Positions 26,246 to 35,422 of a stretch of DNA of 64,000 bases are shown here, in pieces. The notes under the pieces were generated by a model. That model saw only the letters and a program-made list of their open reading frames with translations. It did not search any database and had not been told where the DNA came from. Both the position numbers and the translations under genes were made by a program. Origin of the DNA: Bacteroidales bacterium UBA5226 (GTDB taxonomy: Bacteria > Bacteroidota > Bacteroidia > Bacteroidales > UBA932); contig DHUU01000001.1 in NCBI GenBank assembly GCA_002409325.1, positions 1 through 64,000 on the forward strand, written 5' to 3'. The stretch's first letter is position 1. Every line of letters begins with the position of its first letter.

Positions 26246-27139
26246 ATGGGTGTATATATACAGGCTGCTGCCCAGATATCCGTACAGAATCCCCTGTGTG
26301 ACGACTGGCTGGACAATCCCATTCAATACCGGGTTCCTTACCAAAGGGCGATAGAGGCCGATTACAAGCAATTTCTTGACCCCGTTGCTTCGCGCAGGAT
26401 GGGCAGAATCTTGAAAAGGGCCATTGCCACCTCTATGACCGTAGTGGAATCTTCAGGCATCACCAACCCCGAGGCGATCATCGTGGGAACTGGCCTGGGT
26501 TGCCTGGAAACAACTGAAAAATTTCTACTCGCCCTGGTTCAGGAGGGAGAAGAATTCCTGCAACCGACCAACTTTATCAATTCCACGCACAATACCATTG
26601 CATCGCATATAGCGGTGCATTTGAAATGCAATGCCTACAACAGCACTTATGTGCATCTGGGTGTTTCCTTTGAAAGTGCACTGCTGGATGCTTTTATGCA
26701 GTTCCAGCTGGGTCGCATACACTCGGCACTGGTGGGAGGTCATGATGAAATGATCCCCAATTATTTCTATATATTGGACAAAGTCGGATACTGGGAAGGG
26801 AAGCTGGCATCTGAATGTGCCGTGAGCTTTATGTTAAGTGATGAGCCGGGTGATAATCCCATGGCCCTGATCCGGGAGGTAGTCCTTTTGCATAACGCAG
26901 ATGAAAAACGTATGGAAAGTGCCATAAACCAGGTGTGTGAACGCCTGGGTACAGAAAGGAAGGAATGGGTCAGTCCTCCGTCAGTAAAACCCGTATTCGG
27001 GGAGTCTTTCACCAGTCAGGCTTTTGAAATGTATGCAGCTGCGGTTAAAATGCAACGCGGCCTGATTGCTGACAACATCCTGCTGATAAACCAATACAAA
27101 GGCACCGAAACCTCTTTGATATTTTTATCAAAATGCTGA
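26246..27139 (+). CDS. Ketosynthase-like chain-length factor (no active-site Cys)
   Basis: A 297-residue thiolase-fold protein. The segment HLGVSFESALLDA aligns with ACSSAANALILA of KS 3, putting Gly at the Cys position. The NAHGTGT block is missing and the last His is replaced (FGESFTSQ in place of FTGHTTSA). The protein is about 100 residues shorter than a true KS. Position straight after KS 3 supports a chain-length-factor role forming a heterodimer that sets polyene length. I chose ATG 26246 over a TTG at 26237 that overlaps the KS 3 stop. Overlaps the next gene by 7 bases. Confidence 0.82.
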   Translation: MGVYIQAAAQISVQNPLCDDWLDNPIQYRVPYQRAIEADYKQFLDPVASRRMGRILKRAIATSMTVVESSGITNPEAIIVGTGLGCLETTEKFLLALVQEGEEFLQPTNFINSTHNTIASHIAVHLKCNAYNSTYVHLGVSFESALLDAFMQFQLGRIHSALVGGHDEMIPNYFYILDKVGYWEGKLASECAVSFMLSDEPGDNPMALIREVVLLHNADEKRMESAINQVCERLGTERKEWVSPPSVKPVFGESFTSQAFEMYAAAVKMQRGLIADNILLINQYKGTETSLIFLSKC

Positions 27140-27489
27140 AATTCACACTTTTATCCCTAGCGCAAACCTTTTTACTGGCATCCGGGCAAGTCTGCCTGAA
27201 AGTGTCTATGGAACGCATGGATAAATTCTCTTTCAGCTGGGTGTATTTCAGACAATTGTTCACTAACTGGTACTTAGCCCTGACCGGTGTGTTCTTTATT
27301 GGTGCAACGATCTTATGGATGTACATCCTCAAACATTATCCATTTTCCATAGCCTACCCAATAACCAGCTTCGCTTATGTCTTTGGCATGCTTGCTGCAT
27401 TATTCATTTTCAGAGAAGCCATACCCCCTACCCGCTGGATAGGTGTTGCCCTGATTGTGGCGGGTGTTTTTTTTCTGTTAAAACAATAA
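27133..27489 (+). CDS. Small four-helix membrane protein (EamA/SMR-like)
   Basis: A 118-residue inner-membrane protein with four predicted helices (about 3-20, 46-62, 71-90, 98-116). SIAYPITSFAYVFGMLAALFIFREAIPPTRWIGVALIVAGVFFL is, in its second half, the typical EamA/EmrE-family end; the whole is the size of an SMR or ArnE/ArnF-type unit. ArnE/F flip a lipid-linked sugar, so a flippase role for a lipid-linked polyene intermediate is a reasonable inference. It would have to dimerise. Four bases separate it from the LolA-like gene. Confidence 0.75.
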   Translation: MLKFTLLSLAQTFLLASGQVCLKVSMERMDKFSFSWVYFRQLFTNWYLALTGVFFIGATILWMYILKHYPFSIAYPITSFAYVFGMLAALFIFREAIPPTRWIGVALIVAGVFFLLKQ

Positions 27490-27493
27490 CATC

Positions 27494-28135
27494 ATGACAC
27501 GCTTCCTCTTTTCTCTGTTCCTGTCGGGATCCGCACTGTGCGGAATCACATTGACGGAACAGGGCCATACGCAGCAAATGCTGGATGCGCTTAAAAATAT
27601 ACACACCCTTGAGTGCGACTTTCAACAGGAACGGGAAGTTTCCGTTTTAGCTGAAAAGGGCATTTCCCGGGGCAGGCTGATCTTTAAGAAAAACAAGGCG
27701 CTGTTGTGGCAGTACCAGATACCCGATCAGTCCGGTTTCTTGCTACGCGGGAATGATATGATCATTCTTGACCATTCAGGAAAGCCGTTTCCCGATAACG
27801 GTTCTTCAGGATTGTTCAGGCATTTGGGCAGGATCATACTCATGGGGATAGATGGCAGTATCCTTGAAAACAAAGAGCTATTTGTTCCGGAAAACATCCC
27901 CTCAGAAGATTACATACACATCAGACTCATTCCCGCACAACGGGAAATGAAGCGGCTGTTTTCAGATCTGGAGCTTTTTTTCCGAAAGGAAGACTATGTG
28001 ATCCAGACAGTTGTCATAAACGAAACCTCGGGGGACAAAACAACGGTGCGCATGGGTAATATCCGTATCAACCGGCCCCTGGAAGATAAAACCTTTGATG
28101 CTTATGTTTATCAACAACCTTTACCGGATCGTTGA
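27494..28135 (+). CDS. LolA-like periplasmic lipid carrier
   Basis: A 213-residue protein with an N-terminal signal peptide (FLFSLFLSGSALCG) and LolA-family features: LKNIHTLECDFQQEREV, SRGRLIFKKNKALLWQYQIP, and beta-strand pattern through GNDMIILD. LolA proteins shuttle lipoproteins through a hydrophobic cavity; homologues in aryl-polyene clusters are thought to carry the finished lipid across the periplasm. It overlaps the second dehydratase by 38 bases. Confidence 0.82.
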   Translation: MTRFLFSLFLSGSALCGITLTEQGHTQQMLDALKNIHTLECDFQQEREVSVLAEKGISRGRLIFKKNKALLWQYQIPDQSGFLLRGNDMIILDHSGKPFPDNGSSGLFRHLGRIILMGIDGSILENKELFVPENIPSEDYIHIRLIPAQREMKRLFSDLELFFRKEDYVIQTVVINETSGDKTTVRMGNIRINRPLEDKTFDAYVYQQPLPDR

Positions 28136-28481
28136 CAAAGTAGTTTACGGGGAACAAGCCCGGGTAACCATTTTGCTGAACAGGGACAGTGTCATTTACA
28201 AAGCGCATTTTCCTGGCAATCCTATAACTCCGGGAGCCTGTATTGTAGAGATGGGCCGGGAGATTGCCTCGCTGATTCTGGAAAAGGACCTTGTTCTGGA
28301 AAAGGCCGATAATATTAAGTTCCTTGCAGGCATCCATCCCGGCAACACACCCCGTGTGGTGTTCAAGTTACAGGTGCAGGAACAGGAGAAGGGAAAATGG
28401 AGGGTCCGTGCAGAAGTTATGGATGGTGACAATATAATGACCAAAATGACCTTATGCCTGAAAGAGACGCTGTCTGTGTGA
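28098..28481 (+). CDS. Hotdog-fold dehydratase 2 (ApeI-like)
   Basis: A 127-residue hotdog protein. Catalytic His37 is in YKAHFPGNPITPG and Glu51 in CIVEMG. It is distinct from dehydratase 1: the His motif HFPGNPITPG is FabZ/FabA-core-like, without the LLPHRPPF start. Two dehydratases of different type are usual in aryl-polyene clusters. The start is uncertain: ATG 28098 or ATG 28104, both inside the LolA-like gene. It overlaps the glycosyltransferase gene by 28 bases. Confidence 0.85.
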   Translation: MLMFINNLYRIVDKVVYGEQARVTILLNRDSVIYKAHFPGNPITPGACIVEMGREIASLILEKDLVLEKADNIKFLAGIHPGNTPRVVFKLQVQEQEKGKWRVRAEVMDGDNIMTKMTLCLKETLSV

Positions 28482-29197
28482 TCATTCCGACGTATAACAA
28501 TGCGTCTTCCATACTCCCGGTGGTTGAACAGGCCATGGGGTATTGCAGGAATCTGGTTGTAGTCTGCGACGGTTCCACCGACAATACCCGGGAATTGCTG
28601 GAAACCCTGCCCGACAAGCCGGAGATCATTTCTTACAAAAAAAACAGAGGCAAAGGATATGCCCTCTCCCGTGCTTTTTCGTATGCCCTTTCAAGAGGTT
28701 ACCGCCATGCCATCACCCTGGATGCAGACGGCCAGCACTACCCGGACGAGATACCTCACTTTATCAAGGCAATGGAAGAACATCCCGGTTCCGTTATTGT
28801 GGGGAGCCGTTCCCTGAAACAGGAAAACATGCCCAGGGAAAATACGTTTGCCAACCGTTTTTCCAATTTCTGGTTTACCTTACAAACTTTCATACGACTG
28901 CCCGACACACAGACCGGATACCGGCTTTATCCGTTGTACAGGATGCAAAAAATGCGGTTGTTTACCACACGGTACGAGACAGAGCTGGAAATTCTTGTAA
29001 GGCTTGCCTGGAGAGGGATCCCTGTCATTCCCCTGCCCATAAAGGTGTTTTATGCTCCTGCCGCAGAGCGCGTATCGCATTTCAGGAAAGGCCGTGATTT
29101 TTTGCGAATATCTCTGCTTAACGCGGTGCTCACGCTCACGGCACTGGTCTATGGTTATCCATCAATACTGCTACACAAATGGTTCAAACGTTCCTGA
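28454..29197 (+). CDS. Glycosyltransferase family 2 (dolichyl-phosphate-mannose-synthase-like)
   Basis: A 247-residue GT-A enzyme. VCVIIPTYNNASSI starts the nucleotide-binding fold; the metal-binding DAD is in ITLDADGQHYPDE, and a RxxxRGKGYA-like segment (KNRGKGYALSRAF) is present. The C-terminal ~40 residues are hydrophobic and may bind the membrane. It is DPM1/DPG-synthase-like, so it probably transfers a sugar to a lipid, here the anchor of the polyene. Sugar donor unknown. Overlaps the MMPL gene by 19 bases. Confidence 0.85.
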   Translation: MPERDAVCVIIPTYNNASSILPVVEQAMGYCRNLVVVCDGSTDNTRELLETLPDKPEIISYKKNRGKGYALSRAFSYALSRGYRHAITLDADGQHYPDEIPHFIKAMEEHPGSVIVGSRSLKQENMPRENTFANRFSNFWFTLQTFIRLPDTQTGYRLYPLYRMQKMRLFTTRYETELEILVRLAWRGIPVIPLPIKVFYAPAAERVSHFRKGRDFLRISLLNAVLTLTALVYGYPSILLHKWFKRS

Positions 29198-32100
29198 AAA
29201 TATACGATTATTTCCGCAGGAACACCAGATCGCTCTATGTTCTGCTTGCTTTATGCGTTATCCTTGCAGCAGGAGGCCTTTTTCTGCTAAATTTTGATGA
29301 GGACGTCTCGGGATTCCTGGCCACCGGAAAGGAACATGAACGGATTGGCTATGCCTACAGGAACATAGGCGGATCAAACAAGATCATTGTCAGCATTGGC
29401 ATGGCAGACCAGACCAAGGAAACTGACCCGGGCCTTCTCATGGAGGCGGCAGACCACCTGGCCGTATTGCTGGAAAAGGAGCCGGTACGCGAACACATCA
29501 AAGCCATAACCTACAAAGCCGATCCTGTGCTTACCCTTGAGGTTAGCGATTTTGTAACCAATTATATGCCTTATTTCCTGGAAGAAGAGGACTATGCACG
29601 AATTGACTCCCTTCTTCAGCCCCATATGGTGGAACAGCGGATGGCCGGGGTGAAGCAGACCCTGCTTTCACCGGCAGGCATGATGCTCAGGAACACCCTG
29701 CTTACAGACCCGTTGCTGTTTTCGGGGCCAATACTACAGAGGCTGGAAGGTTTCCGGCCCTCGGAACATTTTACAATCCTGTCGGATTACATATTTGCAG
29801 GCGACGGAAGTGAAGTCGTGCTGACCATCGATTCGCAGTATCCCGCGGGGGATACCGGGAATAACAAGAAATTAATCAGGGCCATTGACCAGGCTATAGA
29901 AGAAACCATTCCGGCCTTTGAAAACAAGGTGTCTGTCACTCCTTTTGGAGCTGCGTACATAGCCCTGACCAATGCCGGCAGGTTAAGGAAAGACACCTGG
30001 ATCTCGGTGGCCATTGCCCTGATGATCATAGGCATCCTTCTGGCGTTCTATTTCAGAAGTGCCCGACAGATAATGCTCATTGGCGCATCCATTCTGGCCG
30101 GCTCCCTTTTTGCATTTTCCATGGCCGGGGTGCTTACCTCCTCTCTTTCACTGATTGCCATTGGGGCAGGTTCGGTAATCGTGGGAATAGCGGTAAATTA
30201 TCCATTGCATTTTCTTTCCCATACCCGGGAAGGATATACGCCCAGGCAGACACTTGCCGATATCGTTCCCCCGCTCACAACCGGGAACATAACCACCGTT
30301 GGTGCCTTTCTTAGCCTGTTATTCCTAAGCTCCCCGGCCATGAGGGGCTTCGGCCTTTTTGCCTCTTTGCTCCTGCTGGGCACAATCCTCTTTGTCCTGA
30401 TTTTTCTTCCTCATATGATGCCCACCACCGGAGCCGTATCCAATACCCTGAAATTCGGAAGACTGGCCGATTCTTCTCCGGAACGGAACCGCTGGATCAT
30501 GCTGACATTGCTTATAGTAACCATTGTTCTCTGGGTGGGCAACAAGGGTGTTGTATTCAACGCCGACATGCAGTCTATAAACTATATGACTCCCGTGCAA
30601 AGGGAAAGCATGGAAAAGCTTCTGAACCGTACTCAGGGTTCACAACACGTATTGTATTATGTTTCAGAAGGGAAGACCCTGGATGAGGCTTTGACACATT
30701 ATGAAGCGGCCCGGCCACAGATTGAGCGGTTCCGTCAATCGGGCATAGGTTCTTTCCTCCCCTCGCGTTCCATGCGAGAGGAACGGATTGGCCGCTGGAA
30801 CGATTTCTGGAGCTCACGCAAAGGTCCGTTCCTGGAGCAATTCAATGCCTTTGCCAGGCAAAATGGATTCCGGGAAGGATCGTTCTCCCGCTTTGAAAAA
30901 ATCCTTGAACGTTCCTACCCCACCGGTGAACTAAACGATTTTGGTCCTATTCTGAATAACCTGGCTGCCAACTACCTGTCGGAAAAACCGGAGAGGAGCC
31001 TGGTCTATACCATGCTCCACATAGACGCTCACGATGCACCCGCCATAGAAGCGGAGCTTAACAACCCTGAGTCGCCGGCATTTGCCTTTGACACAGGTTC
31101 TGTCACACGGCTGATGATCTCTTCCCTATCCTCTGATTTTGATTACGTGCTTTGGATTTGCGGTTTTATTGTATTCCTTTTCCTGACCCTGTCTTTTGGA
31201 CGTTTTGAACTGAGCGTGATCGCCTTCCTGCCGCTTGCCATTAGCTGGATCTGGATACTGGGGATCATGAGCCTGCTGGACCTTGAATTCAATATAGTCA
31301 ATATTATTCTGGCCACATTTATTTTCGGTTTGGGGGATGATTACACCATTTTCATCACTGAAGGCATGATGCACGAGTATGCCTATGGCAAAAAAATGCT
31401 CAGCACCTACAAGAATACAGTCGCTTTGTCTGCCCTGATAATGCTTGCCGGGATCGGGTCCCTGATCGTGGCCGTACATCCGGCCATGCGTTCGCTCGCC
31501 CAGGTGACCATAGTGGGAATGATATCGGTGGTAATAACATCCTACATAGTACCTGCATACCTGTTCCGTAAACTGGTAACAAAGCGGGGTCGTTACCGCC
31601 AGACGCCCCTGACCTTATGGAATATGTGGTGGTCCTTATTTGCCTTCACTTTCTTTTTGCTGGGGGTGGTCTTCCTGTCTGTTTCAGGTGCGGTACTTGT
31701 GCTATTGGGAGGAAGGAACGAAAAAAACAAGCTCCGCTTTCACGGGATCCTTCAGGGTATGTGCCGTTATGTGATTTCCCACATGCCCGAATCGCCCATT
31801 GAACTGCTCAACAGTGGGGACACCGATTTTTCCAGTCCATCGGTCATTGTTGCCAACCACCAGTCTCACCTGGATCTGATGGCTATCATCATGCTCCATC
31901 CCAAAATCATTGTCATGACCAACTATCGTGAATGGAATTCCCCATTCTACAAGACAATCCTCCGCTATGCCGATTATCTTCCTATAGAATATCTGAATAC
32001 CCACCGTGACTTAGTTCATGAAAGGGTAAGGCGGGGGTATTCTGTCATGATATTTCCCGAAGGAACGCGCTCGGCTGATTGTTCCATACTCCGATTTCAC

Positions 32101-32655
32101 AAGGGTGCGTTTCACCTGGCAGAAGACCTGGGACTTGATATCACACCGGTGCTGCTACACGGCTTCGGGCACGTGCTCCCCAAGGAGGACCTGTTATTGC
32201 GCAAAGGGAAGATGACGGTAAAGATACTTCCCCGGATCAAAGCCAATGACCTTACATATGGAATAACATACCAGAAGCGTGCTAAGGCAGTAAGACAGCT
32301 CTTTATCAGGGAGTATGATGCCCTTTGTGCCAGCGTCGAGGATGCCGGTTATTTTGCCCCCACCATACTTCACAACTACCTGTACAAGGGAAGGGATGTT
32401 TATGCCTCGGTGCGACGCTCAATGCAAAAAAACAGTAATTTTGCAGAACAGATCAAGGCTTTGCCTATAAGCGGAGCATATTTCCTGGAGGACCACAACC
32501 GCGGTGAATTTGCCCTTACAGCTTCGCTGGTGCGCAGGGATCTGAAGATAAAAGCGTATATTGCAGATGTTAAAAACCGTGAACTGGCGGCCCATTGCAT
32601 ATCGGTTCCGGATAATTTAACCTACACAGACAAACCTGACTCAGATGAGCAATAA
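29179..32655 (+). CDS. MMPL/RND-type lipid exporter fused to a PlsC-like acyltransferase
   Basis: A 1158-residue fusion. Residues 1 to about 850 are an MMPL-family RND transporter: first helix at about 19-38, a large periplasmic loop, a five-helix bundle from about 275 to 430, then a second loop and bundle (GLGDDYTIFITEGMMHEY in the second half). From about 870 a 1-acylglycerol-3-phosphate-type acyltransferase follows, with His894...Asp899 (NHQSHLD, the HX4D motif) and FPEGTRS near 960. The MMPL part probably moves the polyene-lipid out of the inner membrane, coupled to acylation by the tail; that coupling is inference. The start is inside the GT2 gene (19-base overlap). Confidence 0.9.
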   Translation: MVQTFLKIYDYFRRNTRSLYVLLALCVILAAGGLFLLNFDEDVSGFLATGKEHERIGYAYRNIGGSNKIIVSIGMADQTKETDPGLLMEAADHLAVLLEKEPVREHIKAITYKADPVLTLEVSDFVTNYMPYFLEEEDYARIDSLLQPHMVEQRMAGVKQTLLSPAGMMLRNTLLTDPLLFSGPILQRLEGFRPSEHFTILSDYIFAGDGSEVVLTIDSQYPAGDTGNNKKLIRAIDQAIEETIPAFENKVSVTPFGAAYIALTNAGRLRKDTWISVAIALMIIGILLAFYFRSARQIMLIGASILAGSLFAFSMAGVLTSSLSLIAIGAGSVIVGIAVNYPLHFLSHTREGYTPRQTLADIVPPLTTGNITTVGAFLSLLFLSSPAMRGFGLFASLLLLGTILFVLIFLPHMMPTTGAVSNTLKFGRLADSSPERNRWIMLTLLIVTIVLWVGNKGVVFNADMQSINYMTPVQRESMEKLLNRTQGSQHVLYYVSEGKTLDEALTHYEAARPQIERFRQSGIGSFLPSRSMREERIGRWNDFWSSRKGPFLEQFNAFARQNGFREGSFSRFEKILERSYPTGELNDFGPILNNLAANYLSEKPERSLVYTMLHIDAHDAPAIEAELNNPESPAFAFDTGSVTRLMISSLSSDFDYVLWICGFIVFLFLTLSFGRFELSVIAFLPLAISWIWILGIMSLLDLEFNIVNIILATFIFGLGDDYTIFITEGMMHEYAYGKKMLSTYKNTVALSALIMLAGIGSLIVAVHPAMRSLAQVTIVGMISVVITSYIVPAYLFRKLVTKRGRYRQTPLTLWNMWWSLFAFTFFLLGVVFLSVSGAVLVLLGGRNEKNKLRFHGILQGMCRYVISHMPESPIELLNSGDTDFSSPSVIVANHQSHLDLMAIIMLHPKIIVMTNYREWNSPFYKTILRYADYLPIEYLNTHRDLVHERVRRGYSVMIFPEGTRSADCSILRFHKGAFHLAEDLGLDITPVLLHGFGHVLPKEDLLLRKGKMTVKILPRIKANDLTYGITYQKRAKAVRQLFIREYDALCASVEDAGYFAPTILHNYLYKGRDVYASVRRSMQKNSNFAEQIKALPISGAYFLEDHNRGEFALTASLVRRDLKIKAYIADVKNRELAAHCISVPDNLTYTDKPDSDEQ

Positions 32656-34111
32656 ATACCAAGTGGTGATCATAGGAAGCGGACTGGGGGGACTGGTATG
32701 CGGTTACGTTCTGTCCAAAAACGGTCTTCGGGTGGCCATAGTCGAGAAGAACAATCTGCCCGGGGGATGCCTGCAGACTTTTGTGCGCAAAGGGGTAAAA
32801 TTCGAGACCGGGATGCATTACATAGGCAGTATGGATGAAGGACAGCCGCTGCAACGTTATTTCAAGTACCTGTCCCTGGCCGATAAGATCAAATTAAGCC
32901 GCCTGGAAAAAACGGGTTACGATGTGGTCTCCTATATGGGTGACCGCTATGCCTATGCCAACGGTCATGATGGTTTTACAGAGACTTTGTCACGGCACTT
33001 TCCCGGGGAGAAAAACTCTATTCAGATGTACATCCACCGGATGGAAGCCATAGCTGAACGTTCCCCCTTGTACTCTTTCCGCAACATGGAAGTCCCTTAC
33101 TGGCTGGACAGCACCAATATGCAGATTGGCGTGGCGGAATATATACGATCTCTTACCGGGGATGACAGATTACAAAATGTACTGGCAGGCATCATGCCTT
33201 TATACGGCGGTGTTGCCGAAAAGACACCCCTGTATTATCATGCCCTAATAACCGATTTTTACAACAAAAGTGCCTTTCGTTTTGTGGGTGGAAGCGACAA
33301 TGTGGTACAAGTGCTATGCGATTCAATTCGTCGCTTTGGTGGAGAGATAATCACCGGAATGCCTGTCACCAAAGTCGAATTCAATAATTCGGGAGCTACC
33401 GGGATTACCCTGTTGAACAAAGAATTCCTTCAGGCAGAGCATATAATATCGGACATCCATCCGGCCATCCTGATGGATATGATTGATACGCCCCTGATCC
33501 GAAAAGCCTATAAACAAAGAATCCGGAGTATAAAACAGACGTTGTCCAATTTTACTGTATATATCAAATTTAAGAAAAATTCGGTACCCTATCTGAATTA
33601 CAACTTTTACCACTACCCAAAAAATTCTGTCTGGGATGGCCATTTTTTCTATATGCATATGTGCGACGAGCAGGACCAGAAAACTGTCCGCAGCGCGGTA
33701 CTTTTCGAAAGTATGGCCTGGGACGAGGTGGCACGGTGGAAAGACATGCCCCGGGGCAACCGCGGGGCAGAATACGAAGACTTCAAGGCAAGAAAGTCAC
33801 AACAGATGCTGTTGAACCTTGAAAAACAGTTTCCCGGGACAATCCGCCATATTGAAGACTACTGGACGTCTACACCGTTGACATACAGTGATTATACCGG
33901 TACACTGGAAGGCTCTATGTACGGAATCCTAAGGGATAAGAATGCACATACCCAAACCTTTATTTCGCACCGGACAAAAGTTCCCAACCTTTACCTAGCA
34001 GGACAGAACATCAACGCCCACGGCATAATGGGAGTCATTATAGGGTCGGTTCTCACTTGCGGGGAAATCATTGATATTAATAACCTTACAAAACAAATTA
34101 AGAACGCTTAA
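32645..34111 (+). CDS. FAD-dependent oxidoreductase, phytoene desaturase/CrtISO-like
   Basis: A 488-residue flavoprotein. The dinucleotide-binding GSGLGG lies at 11-16, followed by EKNNLPGGCLQTF, and FETGMHYIG typical of the carotenoid isomerase/retinol saturase group. The C-terminal LYLAGQNINAHGIMGVIIGSVLTCGE is the usual FAD motif of the family. Members desaturate, saturate or isomerise polyenes, so it may adjust double-bond geometry or saturation of the aryl polyene. Homologues sit in flexirubin-type clusters. It overlaps the MMPL gene by 11 bases. Confidence 0.87.
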   Translation: MSNKYQVVIIGSGLGGLVCGYVLSKNGLRVAIVEKNNLPGGCLQTFVRKGVKFETGMHYIGSMDEGQPLQRYFKYLSLADKIKLSRLEKTGYDVVSYMGDRYAYANGHDGFTETLSRHFPGEKNSIQMYIHRMEAIAERSPLYSFRNMEVPYWLDSTNMQIGVAEYIRSLTGDDRLQNVLAGIMPLYGGVAEKTPLYYHALITDFYNKSAFRFVGGSDNVVQVLCDSIRRFGGEIITGMPVTKVEFNNSGATGITLLNKEFLQAEHIISDIHPAILMDMIDTPLIRKAYKQRIRSIKQTLSNFTVYIKFKKNSVPYLNYNFYHYPKNSVWDGHFFYMHMCDEQDQKTVRSAVLFESMAWDEVARWKDMPRGNRGAEYEDFKARKSQQMLLNLEKQFPGTIRHIEDYWTSTPLTYSDYTGTLEGSMYGILRDKNAHTQTFISHRTKVPNLYLAGQNINAHGIMGVIIGSVLTCGEIIDINNLTKQIKNA

Positions 34112-34125
34112 CAACAAACCACAGT

Positions 34126-35418
34126 ATGGCACAGAGAATCAAAATGAAGCTCATATACCCCCGTTGGGAGAAACTTCCGGGACAGACAACCTTCAACCTT
34201 CCACCGCACGGTCCCGTTGTGTTTGCAGCGGCGCTTCCGGAACACGTTGATGTTTCTTTTACAGACGAAAATGTGGAATCCATTGATTTTGAAGAAGGAT
34301 GCGACCTGGTGGCCATATCCATGATGCTGTCCACACAGGTGAAGCGCGGATGGACTATAGCTGCTGAGTTCAGGAAAAGAGGAAAACAGGTCATTTTCGG
34401 GGGCATTTCCACCATGCTTCACGCAGAAGAGACCTTGGAGCACGGCGATGCCGTTTTTCTGGGCGAAGCCGAGGGCCGAATGGAAGAGCTGATAGGTGAC
34501 TGGGAAAAAGGCAGGCTCAAAAAGGTATATAATTACATGGGACAGCTGCCTTCTATTGAACTGGTAGGACCCGCCAGACGGGATCTTTACAAAAGAGAAC
34601 TATACAACCACAAGGGCGTGCAGATGGTTGACCTGTTCCATGCCTCTCGCGGATGCCGTTTCAATTGCTATCCCTGCGCCGTATCTTACCTGGGAGGTCG
34701 TGTTTTCAGACCGCGTCCCTTTGATAAGGTTATCGAAGAAATGGCCGGCATTGATAACAACAGGCTGTTCATCGTTGACAATTCCCTGGCACAGAACAAA
34801 GAATGGGAAATGCAATTGTTTAAGGAAATCATCCCCCTTAAGAAGAAATGGATAAGCCATACCATAGAGGACGATCCAAAAATCCTGGACCTTGCAGCAC
34901 AGGCAGGTGCATGGTACGTTTACCAGGCTGTTTTTGACACATCCGACTACATCAAGGAGCGTATCAAGCGTTACCACGATTACGGGATTGGCGTGGAAGG
35001 AACCATTCTCCTGGGCCTTGACAACCAATCAGAAGATGATATGCGCCGTCTAATCGATTTTTTACTGGAGATTGACCTGGACCTTGCCGAGTTCACCATC
35101 CTGACACCCTACCCTCATACAAAAGCCTACGAAGACCTGATGCGTAAGGGAAGGATCCTGGATTACGACTGGGACCACTACAACGCCGGACAGGTGGTAT
35201 ACCAGCCTGCACAGGTCACCCCCGAAAAGTTACAGGAGTTGTACGAGTACGCCTGGAGTTCTTTCTACAGCCAGGAATCCCAGGAACTGAAAATGACAAA
35301 TCTCTTCACTCGGGTCATGAGACGCGAAATGGAAGACGGAACGTGGAGGCCCCGGGACAGAAAACTAATGAATCAATCGTTCGGGAAAGAAGTCAAACGC
35401 AATATTGGAAATATTTGA
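34126..35418 (+). CDS. Radical SAM protein with N-terminal cobalamin-binding-type domain
   Basis: A 430-residue enzyme. Residues 1 to about 135 resemble the Rossmann-like B12-binding domain of class B radical SAM proteins (LVAISMMLSTQVKRGWTIAAEFRKRGKQVIFGG in two parts, then DAVFLGEAEG). No DxHxxG motif is seen. The 4Fe-4S motif is Cys177-X3-Cys181-X2-Cys184 (CRFNCYPC). The SAM barrel follows with FDTSDYIKERI and EGTILLGLDNQSEDD. Such enzymes can methylate unactivated carbons or do ring and C-C chemistry; the reaction here is not readable. It is unusual in an aryl-polyene operon and pairs with a small unknown gene 4 bases on. Confidence 0.85.
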   Translation: MAQRIKMKLIYPRWEKLPGQTTFNLPPHGPVVFAAALPEHVDVSFTDENVESIDFEEGCDLVAISMMLSTQVKRGWTIAAEFRKRGKQVIFGGISTMLHAEETLEHGDAVFLGEAEGRMEELIGDWEKGRLKKVYNYMGQLPSIELVGPARRDLYKRELYNHKGVQMVDLFHASRGCRFNCYPCAVSYLGGRVFRPRPFDKVIEEMAGIDNNRLFIVDNSLAQNKEWEMQLFKEIIPLKKKWISHTIEDDPKILDLAAQAGAWYVYQAVFDTSDYIKERIKRYHDYGIGVEGTILLGLDNQSEDDMRRLIDFLLEIDLDLAEFTILTPYPHTKAYEDLMRKGRILDYDWDHYNAGQVVYQPAQVTPEKLQELYEYAWSSFYSQESQELKMTNLFTRVMRREMEDGTWRPRDRKLMNQSFGKEVKRNIGNI

Positions 35419-35422
35419 TACC

